Shown: positions 16,407-24,719 of the stretch, piece after piece | Position numbering within the stretch: position 1 is the first letter of the stretch | How the letters are laid out: every line of letters begins with the position of its first letter | NCBI GenBank assembly: GCA_963817635.1 | Contig: CAWFPR010000005.1 | Span: 682,001 to 746,000, forward strand | From: CAWFPR01 sp963817635 | Lineage (GTDB): Bacteria > Acidobacteriota > Vicinamibacteria > Vicinamibacterales > 2-12-FULL-66-21 | Direction: 5' to 3' | DNA length: 64,000 bases | The notes under the pieces: model-generated | Database searches by the model: none | Told to the model about the DNA's origin: nothing | What the model saw: the letters and a program-made list of their open reading frames with translations, nothing else | Translations under genes and position numbers: made by a program

Positions 16407-18614
16407 ATGTTAACGGCCCACGCACATGTGCACGCTCAGACCGTGGAAGCCGAGCCCCGGCCCGGCCGTCCCGTACCTTTCGATACCGGGCGCGCAGGCG
16501 GAGTGTCCTACACCTGCCCGATGCACCCGGAGATCGTGCGGGATGCCGCCGGCAGCTGCCCCATCTGTGGCATGGCGCTGGAGCCGCGGACGGCGTCGGG
16601 CGACGACGAAGGACAGGCCGAGTTGACCGGGATGACCCGGCGCTTCTGGATCGGCGTCGTGCTCACGTCGCCACTGCTCGCCATGGCCATGAGTGCATCT
16701 CTTCCTGGCAGCCTCGATCGCCTCGTTGCGCCGCGTGCGCTTGGCTGGCTCGAGTTCGCGCTCGCCACGCCCGTGGTTCTCTGGTGTGGGTGGCCCTTCT
16801 TCGTGCGGGCCTGGCAGTCGATCCGCAATCGCAGCCTCAACATGTTCACGTTGATCGCGTTGGGTGTCGGGGTCGCCTACGGTTACAGCGTCGTGGCCAC
16901 GGTGTGGCCAGGCCTGTTTCCACCGTCTTTCCGGGGCCCGGCCGGCGAGGTGGCGGTGTACTTCGAAGCCGCCGCCGCCATCGTGGTGCTCGTGCTGCTC
17001 GGCCAGGTGCTCGAACTCCGCGCGCGCAGCCAGACGGGGTCCGCCATCAAGGCGCTGCTGGGGCTCGCGCCGAAGACCGCGCGCAGGCTCCTCGACGATG
17101 GACGCGAGGAGGACGTTCCTCTCGACCAGGTCCGGGTCGGGGATCGGTTGCGCATCCGGCCGGGCGAGAAGATCCCCCTTGACGGTCTCGTGCTCGAGGG
17201 TGTGAGCGCGGTTGACGAATCCATGATCAGCGGCGAGCCGATGCCGGTCGAGCGGACGGCGGGCGATCGCGTGATCGGCGCGACCGTCAATGGCACCGGC
17301 GGCCTCGTCATGCGCGCCGATCGCGTCGGCGCCGACACCCTGCTGGCGCAGATCGTTCAGATGGTGTCGCAGGCGCAGCGCAGCCGGGCGCCGATCCAGA
17401 AGCTGGCCGATGTGGTCGCCGGCTATTTCGTGCCGGCGGTCGTCTCGATCGCGGCGATCGCGTTCGCCGTGTGGGCGCTGGTCGGCCCGGAGCCGCGCCT
17501 GGCGCACGCGCTCATCGCCGCCGTTGCCGTGCTGATCATCGCCTGTCCGTGCGCGCTGGGCCTCGCGACGCCGATGTCCATCATGGTGGCGACCGGCAAG
17601 GGGGCCACCGCGGGTGTGCTCTTCAAGAACGCCGAGGCCATCGAAGTGCTCCGGAAGGTCGACACGCTGATCGTCGACAAGACCGGGACGCTCACCGAGG
17701 GCAAGCCGAGCCTCGTGAGCGTGACACCGGCCGCCGGCTGGCGCGATTCGGATCTGCTGCGCATGGCGGCAAGTCTCGAGCGCGGCAGCGAGCATCCGCT
17801 GGCGGCCGCCATCGTGGCCGGCGCGCTGGCGCAGGGGGTCGCGGCCGGGAACGCCACGTCGTTCGAGTCGATCACCGGCAAGGGCGTCACCGGGCACATC
17901 GAGGGGCGCAGCGTGGCGCTGGGAAACCTCAAGCTGCTCGGGGACATGCGCATCGATCCGGGCGGGCTGGCGCAGACCGCCGAGTCGCTGCGAGCGGATG
18001 GACAGACGGTGATGTTCGTGGCCGTGGACGGGAAGCCCGCCGGTCTCCTTGGCGTCGCCGACCCCATCAAGGCCACCACGCCCGAGGCCATCCAGCAGCT
18101 CCACGACGAAGGCATCCGCATCGCCATGATCACGGGTGACAGCCTCACGACGGCGTCGGCGGTGGCCCGCAAGCTCGGCATCGACGAAGTCGTCGCCGAC
18201 GTGCTCCCCGGCCAGAAGGCTGACGCCGTGCGCCGCTTCCAGTCGGAGGGACACATCGTCGCCATGGCGGGTGACGGCATCAACGATGCACCCGCGCTCG
18301 CGCAGGCGCAGGTCGGCATCGCGATGGGCACGGGCACCGACGTCGCCATGCAGAGCGCAGGGGTCACCCTGGTCAAAGGTGATCTCCGGGGCATCGTCCG
18401 CGCGCGCCGGCTCAGCCGCGCGACCATGCGGAACATCGAACAGAACTTGTTCTTCGCGTTCGCCTACAACGCCATCGGCGTGCCGATCGCGGCGGGCGTG
18501 CTGTATCCCATGTTCGGCATTCTCCTGAGCCCGATCATCGCCGCTGCAGCGATGAGTTTCAGCTCGGTGTCAGTCGTGGGCAACGCGCTGCGGCTCCGAC
18601 GAGCGCGGTTGTGA
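16407..18614 (+). CDS. copA: Cu(I)-translocating P1B-type ATPase
   Basis: The product has 735 residues. An N-terminal heavy-metal-binding domain (YTCPMHPEIV then CPICGMAL, about residues 35-60) replaces the usual CXXC ferredoxin-like domains. Eight membrane helices surround the actuator (ISGEP) and catalytic parts. The metal site in helix 6 is CPC (about residues 378-380, IACPCALGL), the phosphorylated Asp is in DKTGTL (about residue 423), and the hinge is GDGINDAPAL. The helix-8 motif MSFSSVSVVGNALRL matches the Cu(I) subgroup. It should pump Cu(I) or Ag(I) from the cytoplasm. It is divergent from a sigma-54 two-component system and is followed by a small membrane protein and a YHS protein. 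Confidence 0.93.
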   Translation: MLTAHAHVHAQTVEAEPRPGRPVPFDTGRAGGVSYTCPMHPEIVRDAAGSCPICGMALEPRTASGDDEGQAELTGMTRRFWIGVVLTSPLLAMAMSASLPGSLDRLVAPRALGWLEFALATPVVLWCGWPFFVRAWQSIRNRSLNMFTLIALGVGVAYGYSVVATVWPGLFPPSFRGPAGEVAVYFEAAAAIVVLVLLGQVLELRARSQTGSAIKALLGLAPKTARRLLDDGREEDVPLDQVRVGDRLRIRPGEKIPLDGLVLEGVSAVDESMISGEPMPVERTAGDRVIGATVNGTGGLVMRADRVGADTLLAQIVQMVSQAQRSRAPIQKLADVVAGYFVPAVVSIAAIAFAVWALVGPEPRLAHALIAAVAVLIIACPCALGLATPMSIMVATGKGATAGVLFKNAEAIEVLRKVDTLIVDKTGTLTEGKPSLVSVTPAAGWRDSDLLRMAASLERGSEHPLAAAIVAGALAQGVAAGNATSFESITGKGVTGHIEGRSVALGNLKLLGDMRIDPGGLAQTAESLRADGQTVMFVAVDGKPAGLLGVADPIKATTPEAIQQLHDEGIRIAMITGDSLTTASAVARKLGIDEVVADVLPGQKADAVRRFQSEGHIVAMAGDGINDAPALAQAQVGIAMGTGTDVAMQSAGVTLVKGDLRGIVRARRLSRATMRNIEQNLFFAFAYNAIGVPIAAGVLYPMFGILLSPIIAAAAMSFSSVSVVGNALRLRRARL

Positions 18615-18703
18615 AACCAGGCGTGCGCATGGGGAAAACGAATCGCGACGAGCAAGTACAGCACCTGGAACACGCGACGGAACGTCAATGAAAGGGGCAA
18701 GTC

Positions 18704-19000
18704 ATGAAGCTTTCGGTTCGCGCGCTGGCGACCGCGATGTCACTGCTCTGGGGCGGGGGTGTGCTCCTGGTCGGCCTCGGGAACCTGGTATCGCCATCGT
18801 ACGGGTCGGCATTCCTGCAGATGGTCAGCTCGGTCTATCCGGGATTTCACGCGTCCGGCACCCTCGCCGACGTGATCGTCGGAACGATCTACGCGCTCGT
18901 CGACGGGGCAATCGGCGGGCTGGTATTCGCGTGGCTCTACAACGTGTTCGCTGCGCTGGACAAGGCGCCGCGTGGCGCCTCGATCAAGACCGCGCCCTGA
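18704..19000 (+). CDS. Small two-helix membrane protein (holin-like annotation group)
   Basis: The product has 98 residues with helices at about 8-30 (ALATAMSLLWGGGVLLVGLG) and 58-82 (VGTIYALVDGAIGGLVFAWLY), joined by a loop containing YPGFHASG. AAGGGG precedes the ATG by about 7 nt. Similar proteins are often labelled bacteriophage holin in databases, but no phage genes are present here and the label is probably misleading. It follows copA by 89 nt and precedes the YHS protein, so a link with metal handling is possible but unproven. Confidence 0.6.
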   Translation: MKLSVRALATAMSLLWGGGVLLVGLGNLVSPSYGSAFLQMVSSVYPGFHASGTLADVIVGTIYALVDGAIGGLVFAWLYNVFAALDKAPRGASIKTAP

Positions 19001-19121
19001 AATCAACCAACGGGTCTGGGCGATTGGACACGGCTGACGGAAGGCGCCTGGCAATAGCGTATGGGAACAGACCACCGGGCATGCCATCGAGCGACAGTCC
19101 CGAGCGACAGGAGAGATGACA

Positions 19122-19325
19122 ATGATGAAGACCACAGCCGCCGTCAAAGATCTCGTGTGCGGCATGGACGTAGAACCCGCCACCGCGGCTGGCCGAACTG
19201 ACCACAAAGGGCAGACCTATTACTTCTGCGGCACCGGGTGCAAGGAGAAGTTCGATGCCAACCCGGAGCAATACCTGGGCAAATCCGCGGGAACGTCGAA
19301 GGGCGGCTGCGGCTGCTGCAGCTAG
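19122..19325 (+). CDS. YHS-domain metal-binding protein
   Basis: The product has about 67 residues. I prefer the ATG at 19122 because GGAG lies 8 nt upstream; ATGs at 19116, 19119 and 19125 are close by. The body is a YHS domain (KDLVCGMDVEP, then KGQTYYFCGTGCKEKF), a small Cu- or heavy-metal-associated fold often fused to or encoded beside P-type ATPases. The tail GGCGCCS adds three cysteines and could form a second soft-metal site. A role as a copper carrier or buffer for CopA is likely from the domain and position, but the metal has to be inferred. Confidence 0.8.
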   Translation: MMKTTAAVKDLVCGMDVEPATAAGRTDHKGQTYYFCGTGCKEKFDANPEQYLGKSAGTSKGGCGCCS

Positions 19326-19403
19326 CATCGTCCCTGTCTTCCTCGGCATCGGACGCGGGCACCGGCGGGCGGATCGCGAGCGGGATCTATGGCATCATGA
19401 CCG

Positions 19404-19625
19404 GTGGTGGGCAACAGCGAGGAGCTTCAACGTCTGACGGAGACTGAACGCGCCTGGGCGCTTCAGAGCGAGGCGCTGTGGCGCGAGGCGTACGTCATCG
19501 CGGCGGCGAATCCCGGCGTAGATCCGGGCGATGTCTATCACGCCCTCCGGTGTCTCGGCTTCCCCGCTGCGGAGCGGCTGCGTCGAGGTCTGACCCGTGT
19601 TCGACATCGTCCTGACCGCCGCTGA
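19404..19625 (+). CDS. Small protein paired with a nucleotidyltransferase, possible antitoxin
   Basis: The product has 73 residues from a GTG start. It is predicted to be all-helical and soluble (ERAWALQSEALWREAYVIAA, then DVYHALRCLGFPAAERLRRG). The stop lies 29 nt inside the next gene, so the two are translationally linked. I recall similar small proteins beside nucleotidyltransferase-like genes in other genomes, but their function is not established. The arrangement resembles a toxin-antitoxin pair in which the small upstream protein would be the antitoxin. Confidence 0.5.
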   Translation: MVGNSEELQRLTETERAWALQSEALWREAYVIAAANPGVDPGDVYHALRCLGFPAAERLRRGLTRVRHRPDRR

Positions 19626-20067
19626 GCGAGCCTTGTTCCAGGCGCTCGACGCGCTCGGAGTTCCATACCTCATTGTGGGTATGGGCGCCGCGCTCATCGA
19701 GGGGGCGCCCGGCACGACCCAGGACATCGATCTGTGGTTCGGGCGGATCGATGACGAACGGCTGCGCGAAGTCGCACACAGAGCTGGCGGCTTCTATACG
19801 TCGGGATTCGGGCTGCAGCCTCCCGCGCTCGGAGGCGAAGGGCTCGATCGCGTCGATGTGGTGCTCACGGCTTCGGGGCTCGAATCGTTCGAAAGCGAAT
19901 TCAGGGGCGCGCGCGGGTACGCGCTCGATGGCGTCCGCGTCAAAGTCCTGCCCCTCGAGCGCGTCATCGCCAGCAAGCGCGCGGCTCGGCGCGCGAAAGA
20001 TGCCGCCCAGATGCCCATGCTCGAAGCCGCCCTGGCCGCTCAGAGGGCCAGGCAGACAGAGAAGTAG
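19597..20067 (+). CDS. Nucleotidyltransferase-fold protein (AbiEii/MNT-like)
   Basis: The product has 156 residues from a GTG start. The N-terminal half has the minimal nucleotidyltransferase pattern: LGVPYLIVGMGAAL, a short loop, then TTQDIDLWFG, where the two Asp residues of DID fit the metal site. The usual GGxA start appears as GMGA. The last third is helical and basic (ERVIASKRAARRAKDAA). Proteins of this type act as toxins of type II/IV systems or as tRNA or protein modifiers. Its overlap with a small helical upstream partner supports a toxin-antitoxin or resistance module. The target is unknown. Confidence 0.6.
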   Translation: MFDIVLTAAERALFQALDALGVPYLIVGMGAALIEGAPGTTQDIDLWFGRIDDERLREVAHRAGGFYTSGFGLQPPALGGEGLDRVDVVLTASGLESFESEFRGARGYALDGVRVKVLPLERVIASKRAARRAKDAAQMPMLEAALAAQRARQTEK

Positions 20068-20188
20068 TCCCTTCACTTCGCGTCAACGGCCGGTCGACGG
20101 AGTTCGATTACATTCAGCGGCCAGTCTTCAACGCTGTAACACTGGCGGGCACGCCCGGACGGCTTGACTCGGCCGCGCTCGGTGCGGG

Positions 20189-23062
20189 ATGCTCTGCCCT
20201 CCACCATGCGAACGAACGAGGGTCGCCGTCGCTCGCGAAAGGGCTGCGTTCCGCCTCACGGGCCTGGCGGTCCTGCTCGTGACGATGCTCGTCAGCGGCC
20301 AGGCAGCGGCGCCTTCACCCCAGGGCCGATCGGGGACGGCTCCTCGCGAGGATCCGAATCTCGCGCTGCTCGCGCCGGTCGAGGCGCTGAGCCGGACTGG
20401 ATCGCAGCGCGAGGTTCTGGCGGCGCTCGATCGCCTGCAGCCGCAGATCGATGCGGCCGGCGCCGGCGTCCAGGGTCGGGCCATGGTCTACCGGGGCGTG
20501 GCGCTCCGATCGACGGCCGATCTGCCTGGTGCTGAACGGGCCGCCAACGAGGCCCGACGCCTTGGGGAACGCGGCGGCGAGTGGTCGGTCCAGTTCGACG
20601 CGCTCTTCCTGCTGTCGAATCTCGCGCGCGACCGCGGCGATTTGGCGACCGCCGACGCGCGACTGGCCGAGGCCGTCCCTATCGCCGATCGGACGGGCAA
20701 CGATGGCATGCGTTTCAATCTCCGGCTCGAGCAGGGACGGCTCGCGCGCGCCCGCGGGCGCGGATCTGCCGCGCTCGGTCCGCTGGGCGAAGCCGTGGCG
20801 ATCGCGGAACAGAATGGCGGGGTCCGCATGCGCGTGCAGGCCCTCGGCTCCCGCTCGAGCGCGCGGCTCGGGCTGAGCGACTACGACGGCGCCCTTGCCG
20901 ACGCGCAACTGGCCTGGGACGTCGCGTCGGCGCCGGCAGTCGCCCCCGACCTTCGAGGAGCCGCGGCCTTTTCTCTCGCTCAGACGCTCTCGCAGATTGG
21001 TGATCTCGAACGCGGTCTCGATTTGTGGACCGACGCGATCGACGCCTACTCGAAGGCCGGCCTGCTCGTCGGCGTGGCGCTCGCCACGCGGCAGCGGATG
21101 GACGCGCGGTTCGCGCTCGAAGACTACGAGGGGGCCGCCGCCGATGGCGAGCGGGCGCGGGACCTGTTCGCTCGAACCGGATCAGCCGGGCAGGAACCGG
21201 CCTTGCTGTCGCGACTGGCGCTCGTGAACGCGCGCCTCGGTCGCCGCGACCGGGCGGCGACCTACGCCGAGCAGGCCGCCGGGCGGGCGGGCTCGGCGCA
21301 GCCACGGGTCCGCGCCCAGGTGGAGGGCAATCTGGCCCACGCCGCTCTCGAGGCCCGGGACTTCACCGACGCGGACACCCGGTTCACGCGCCTGCTCCAG
21401 CAGGCGCGCACCCTCGGCGACTCGGACCTCGAATGGCGGGCGCTTCAGGGCCTTGGCCGCGCCGCGCTCGGCCGAACTGATCTGGCGACCGCCCAGACGC
21501 GCTTCGAGTCGTCCGTCGCGGTGATTGAACGCGTGCGGCAGAAGCTGCCCGAAGCGGGGTTGCGCGCCGATTTCGTGGCCGAGCGCCTCGGGGCCTACGA
21601 CGGTCTGATCGCGACGCTGCTCGCGCGAAGCACGACACCGGGCGACGCCTGGACCGCGCGCGCCTTCGAGACGGCCGAGCGCGCCCACGGGCGCGCGCTC
21701 GCGGACCTGCTGGCGGAAGCCGAAGCTCGTCTGACCGACCCCGCCATCGCCCGCGTTCGCACCGAGCAGGCCGAGTTCGGCACACGCCTGTCCGCCCTGC
21801 AGCACTCGCTCGCGTCCACCTCGTCTGACGGCGAGCGTCGCCGCCTCGTGGCCGACCTCGAACGCGCCGAGCGTGACTACGATGCATTCGTCGTCCGCAT
21901 CAGGCGCGAGACGCCGAGATACGCGGCGCTGACCCATCCACGCGTCGCCACCGCCGCCGAGACGGCCGGCCGGCTGTCGTCAGGCGAGGCGCTCGTGAGC
22001 TTCTGGATCGGCGCGGAACGCGGCGAGGCGTGGGTCGTCACGCGCGGCGCGCTTCGGAGCTATCCGCTGCCCGGACGCCGGGAGATCGACCGCGACGTCG
22101 CCCGCTTCAAGAGCGCGATCACCGGCGGTCAGGCCGATCTGGTGGGCAGCCTCGGCTCCAGCCTGTACCGGACGCTCTTTCAGGGCGTGGACCTGTCGCG
22201 CGTCCAGCGGCTGATTGTCGTGCCGGACGGCCCGCTGTGGCGGCTCCCGTTTGCCGCGCTCACGACAGAGGCGGGCGGCCGCGACTGGCTCATCCGCCGC
22301 GCCTCGATCAGTGTCGTGTCATCGGCGTCGTTGCTCGCGACGCTGGCCTCGTCATCCGCGGCGTCGACCCGCGAGCCGGCGCGGATCTTTGCGCTCGACG
22401 CGGTTCCCGACGCGGTCCGGGCCCTTCGCGCGCTCTACGACGACCGCCTGCTGCCGGACCGGCCCCTGCAGTATGCGACGGCCGAAGCGCGGGCCGTCGC
22501 GCGCGCGCTCGCCGCCAATCCGCAGACGGACCTGTTCCTGAACGCCCGCGCCGACGAGACGTCGTTCAAGCGCGCGGTGACCGGCGCGCGCATCGTCCAC
22601 GTCGGGTCGCACGCGCTCATCGACGACCGTGCGCCGCGCCGCACGGCGCTCATCCTCGCGTCGAGTCCGACCGACGACGGGCTGCTGCAGTTGAACGAGA
22701 TTGCCAACCTCCAGCTCGATGCGGATCTCGTCGTGCTGTCGACGTGTCAGTCGCAGCTCGGACGGGCGGTGCGGGGCGAGGGTCTGATGAGCCTCAGCCG
22801 TGCGTTCATCCTGAGCGGGGCGCGTGCCGTCGCGGCGTCGCTCTGGGCGGTCGACGACCTGGAGACGTCGCGCCTGATGCCGCTGTTCTACGAGTCCATT
22901 CGCGCCGGTCTGGCACCCGACGCCGCGTTACGCGACGCTCAACTGCGCATGATCGCTGCCGGCGGCGTGGCGGCCGCGCCGGCGAGTTGGGCGGGGTTCG
23001 TTCTGATGGGACACGCGACCGCGCCGATCGTCCGGGCACGCCCGGTCCCGGCGGGCCGCTAG
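20189..23062 (+). CDS. TPR-CHAT protein (caspase-like peptidase domain)
   Basis: The product has 957 residues. A hydrophobic segment near the N-terminus (LAVLLVTMLVSGQAAA) suggests export or membrane anchoring, although the exact start is uncertain. Residues ~60-480 are TPR-like helical repeats rich in Ala, Arg and Leu. The C-terminal ~350 residues form a CHAT domain with the caspase-type dyad: His near residue 808 (HVGSHALID) and Cys near residue 853 (LSTCQSQLG), followed by EGLMSLSRAFILSGARAVAASLW. TPR-CHAT proteins can be proteases that act after an upstream signal, as in gRAMP/Craspase and gasdermin-associated systems. The gene converges on an anti-sigma/ECF-sigma pair, so proteolysis of the anti-sigma factor is an attractive but untested model. 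Confidence 0.85.
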   Translation: MLCPPPCERTRVAVARERAAFRLTGLAVLLVTMLVSGQAAAPSPQGRSGTAPREDPNLALLAPVEALSRTGSQREVLAALDRLQPQIDAAGAGVQGRAMVYRGVALRSTADLPGAERAANEARRLGERGGEWSVQFDALFLLSNLARDRGDLATADARLAEAVPIADRTGNDGMRFNLRLEQGRLARARGRGSAALGPLGEAVAIAEQNGGVRMRVQALGSRSSARLGLSDYDGALADAQLAWDVASAPAVAPDLRGAAAFSLAQTLSQIGDLERGLDLWTDAIDAYSKAGLLVGVALATRQRMDARFALEDYEGAAADGERARDLFARTGSAGQEPALLSRLALVNARLGRRDRAATYAEQAAGRAGSAQPRVRAQVEGNLAHAALEARDFTDADTRFTRLLQQARTLGDSDLEWRALQGLGRAALGRTDLATAQTRFESSVAVIERVRQKLPEAGLRADFVAERLGAYDGLIATLLARSTTPGDAWTARAFETAERAHGRALADLLAEAEARLTDPAIARVRTEQAEFGTRLSALQHSLASTSSDGERRRLVADLERAERDYDAFVVRIRRETPRYAALTHPRVATAAETAGRLSSGEALVSFWIGAERGEAWVVTRGALRSYPLPGRREIDRDVARFKSAITGGQADLVGSLGSSLYRTLFQGVDLSRVQRLIVVPDGPLWRLPFAALTTEAGGRDWLIRRASISVVSSASLLATLASSSAASTREPARIFALDAVPDAVRALRALYDDRLLPDRPLQYATAEARAVARALAANPQTDLFLNARADETSFKRAVTGARIVHVGSHALIDDRAPRRTALILASSPTDDGLLQLNEIANLQLDADLVVLSTCQSQLGRAVRGEGLMSLSRAFILSGARAVAASLWAVDDLETSRLMPLFYESIRAGLAPDAALRDAQLRMIAAGGVAAAPASWAGFVLMGHATAPIVRARPVPAGR

Positions 23063-23084
23063 TCCCCTGCACCGCTTCGCGGCC

Positions 23085-23704
23085 TCACCGGGCGCGCTCG
23101 TGATCGTGCAACGTCGAGAGCGGGGACGAGTCGCAATCGTGTCGCCCCGGGCATCGAGGCGACTGACCATCCAGCGGTCCTGGATGCCGGGCAGCAGGCG
23201 CGTCGTCAGTTCGGGGGGAAGCACGAAGCGGCGGCTGCCGGTCACGCGGGCCTCGTGAATGACGTTCCCCGACGCGTCCATGATCTCCACGCGAAAGATG
23301 TCCGAGCCGGCTGGCGCGCGCCAGCTGATCACGGTCGCGTCGGGCACCGCGCCGACTGGGGCGACGACGTCGACGTCCGAGGCGCCGCGCGCGACCGGCG
23401 GGTCTGCGGGCCTCGGCCACGTGACGAAGACCGCCAGGACGACGATGGCCGCCGCCGCAAGCGTGACGAGCGGCCAGCGCCTCCGCCGAGGCGCCGCCGT
23501 CGGCCGCAGCGCCCGCCCCCGCGCCAGGAAGTCCTCGTGATCCGGGAGATCGGCGACGTCTTCGGCGGGCCGCGTCCTGATGAGTTCAGCGTACAGGGCG
23601 GCGCACGCGTTGCACCTCGCCAGATGCCCGACCACCTGTGCTCGGGCATCCTCGGTCGGATGATCCCGCCAGGCCACGAGGGTCTCGCGTGTCAGGTGCC
23701 TCAT
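23085..23704 (-). CDS. Membrane-anchored zinc-finger anti-sigma factor
   Basis: The N-terminus has the HxxxCxxC zinc anti-sigma motif (HLARCNACAALY), then a basic stretch and one membrane helix (LVTLAAAAIVVLAVFVTW, about residues 85-102). An outside domain of about 100 residues follows (VISWRAPAGSDIFRVEIMD). The ATG overlaps the sigma-factor stop by 4 nt (ATGA), the usual sigma/anti-sigma coupling. As sequenced, the frame runs on to 22928 and would overlap the convergent CHAT gene by 135 nt with low-complexity residues. A one-base change near 23130 instead gives a clean ending SPLSTLHDHERAR at 23085 and no overlap, and I use that end. It should hold the ECF sigma factor inactive until an envelope signal arrives. 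Confidence 0.75.
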
Positions 23705-24510
23705 GCCGACTGCCCTCCGACGGCCCGGTTCGTGGCCTCGGCGGCCGGTTGACCGACCAGAGCCGACTTGAGCGCGCCGACGATGTCTCCGAGGCGCGCG
23801 CGCGACAGCTCGGGCAGGTGCAGGGCCCGGCGGACGTCGGCCAGCGACAGTCCCTGGAAATAGTGCAACCGGACGATGGCGGCATCCTCGTCCGGCAGTG
23901 CCGCGAGCGCCGCATCGAGCGCGACATCGCGCTCCCGCGCGGCCAGCCGCACGTCGGCCGCTGGTCCCGGATCGGGCGGATCGATTCGGCCTTCCTCGAA
24001 CTCCGCTTCGAGGCTGACGGGCGGCTTCGAGCGCGACGTCATCGACACGAGCTCGCGGAAGTGACGCTCCGTCATGGCGTCATGGATCGCGTCGAGCGCG
24101 GCGAACACCTCGACAAGACTGACCGGTCGTGCGCCAGCCACGCTCAGCTCTTCGGCAATCTCGGACGGGGTTCGGTCGTTCCAGTAGTAGAGCTGAAACA
24201 CCTGCTGGTGTTGTGGGTCGAGCTGCTGGACGGCGCCGAACAGGCGCCGCCGCCCCGTGCGCGAGCGGACCCAGTCGACCATCACGCGCCGCACGAGCAC
24301 GGCCAGCCATGCGCCGAGCCGGCCCTTCGCCGGGTCCCATCGCCTGAGCCGCATGCAGTCGTCCTCGGCCAGCCGTTCGCAGACGAGCGTGTAGACCTCC
24401 ATCGCTTCGTCGCGGTCGTGTACCCCCGAGCGCTGGATGAGCGCGACGATGGCCGGCGTACGCTCGTCGACGAACGCGCGCCAGGCGCGGCCGACGTCGC
24501 CGGAGAACAA
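23701..24510 (-). CDS. ECF-like RNA polymerase sigma factor
   Basis: The product has 269 residues from a TTG at 24510. No in-frame ATG or GTG exists between the upstream stop and this point, so the true start could be a nearby CTG or TTG. Region 2 is visible as WDPAKGRLGAWLAVLVRRVM followed by VDWVRSR. Region 4 (LPDEDAAIVRLHYFQGLSLADVRRALHL) is a helix-turn-helix with an unusual DVRRAL recognition part. An extra segment of about 70 residues lies between the regions, which makes the protein longer than a common ECF factor of about 190 residues. It is coupled to the membrane anti-sigma gene. Probable targets are the divergent secreted-protein genes from 24.7 kb, but this is inferred from position. 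Confidence 0.8.
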   Translation of the reverse strand: MFSGDVGRAWRAFVDERTPAIVALIQRSGVHDRDEAMEVYTLVCERLAEDDCMRLRRWDPAKGRLGAWLAVLVRRVMVDWVRSRTGRRRLFGAVQQLDPQHQQVFQLYYWNDRTPSEIAEELSVAGARPVSLVEVFAALDAIHDAMTERHFRELVSMTSRSKPPVSLEAEFEEGRIDPPDPGPAADVRLAARERDVALDAALAALPDEDAAIVRLHYFQGLSLADVRRALHLPELSRARLGDIVGALKSALVGQPAAEATNRAVGGQSA

Positions 24511-24606
24511 CTCGTGCAGCTCGCGATCGCTCAGCGTAGGCCACCTGCCCTGGTGGGTTACAGCCTAGCATCGGCGGCGCCATCCGGTCACGGGCATCCT
24601 CTCTGA

Positions 24607-24645
24607 ATGAACGGACACGGGGTTCCGGCCACCGTGTCCGTTCAT
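24607..24645. repeat. Perfect 14-nt inverted repeat between sigma factor and secreted-protein operon
   Basis: The arms ATGAACGGACACGG (24607-24620) and its reverse complement (24632-24645) are separated by 11 nt. The repeat lies in the 209-nt gap between the divergent ECF sigma gene and the exported-barrel gene. It could be an operator, a strong RNA hairpin in either leader, or a mobile-element remnant. Related TGAAAAC(G/A)GACA copies occur at 32.1 kb, at the other end of the same gene run. Confidence 0.7.
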
Positions 24646-24719
24646 AGAACTCAGACACACATTCCGCGCCCGCCGGCCACCGAGTGAGCCGGTGGACGGC
24701 GCCATTGCGGGGAGTCGCC

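Noticed and set aside
18704..19000. Phage origin for the holin-like protein
   Set aside because: No lysis, capsid or integrase genes are near; similar proteins are widespread chromosomal genes.
22928..23084. Extension of the anti-sigma protein into the CHAT gene
   Set aside because: The added residues are low-complexity and a one-base shift gives a natural end at 23085.
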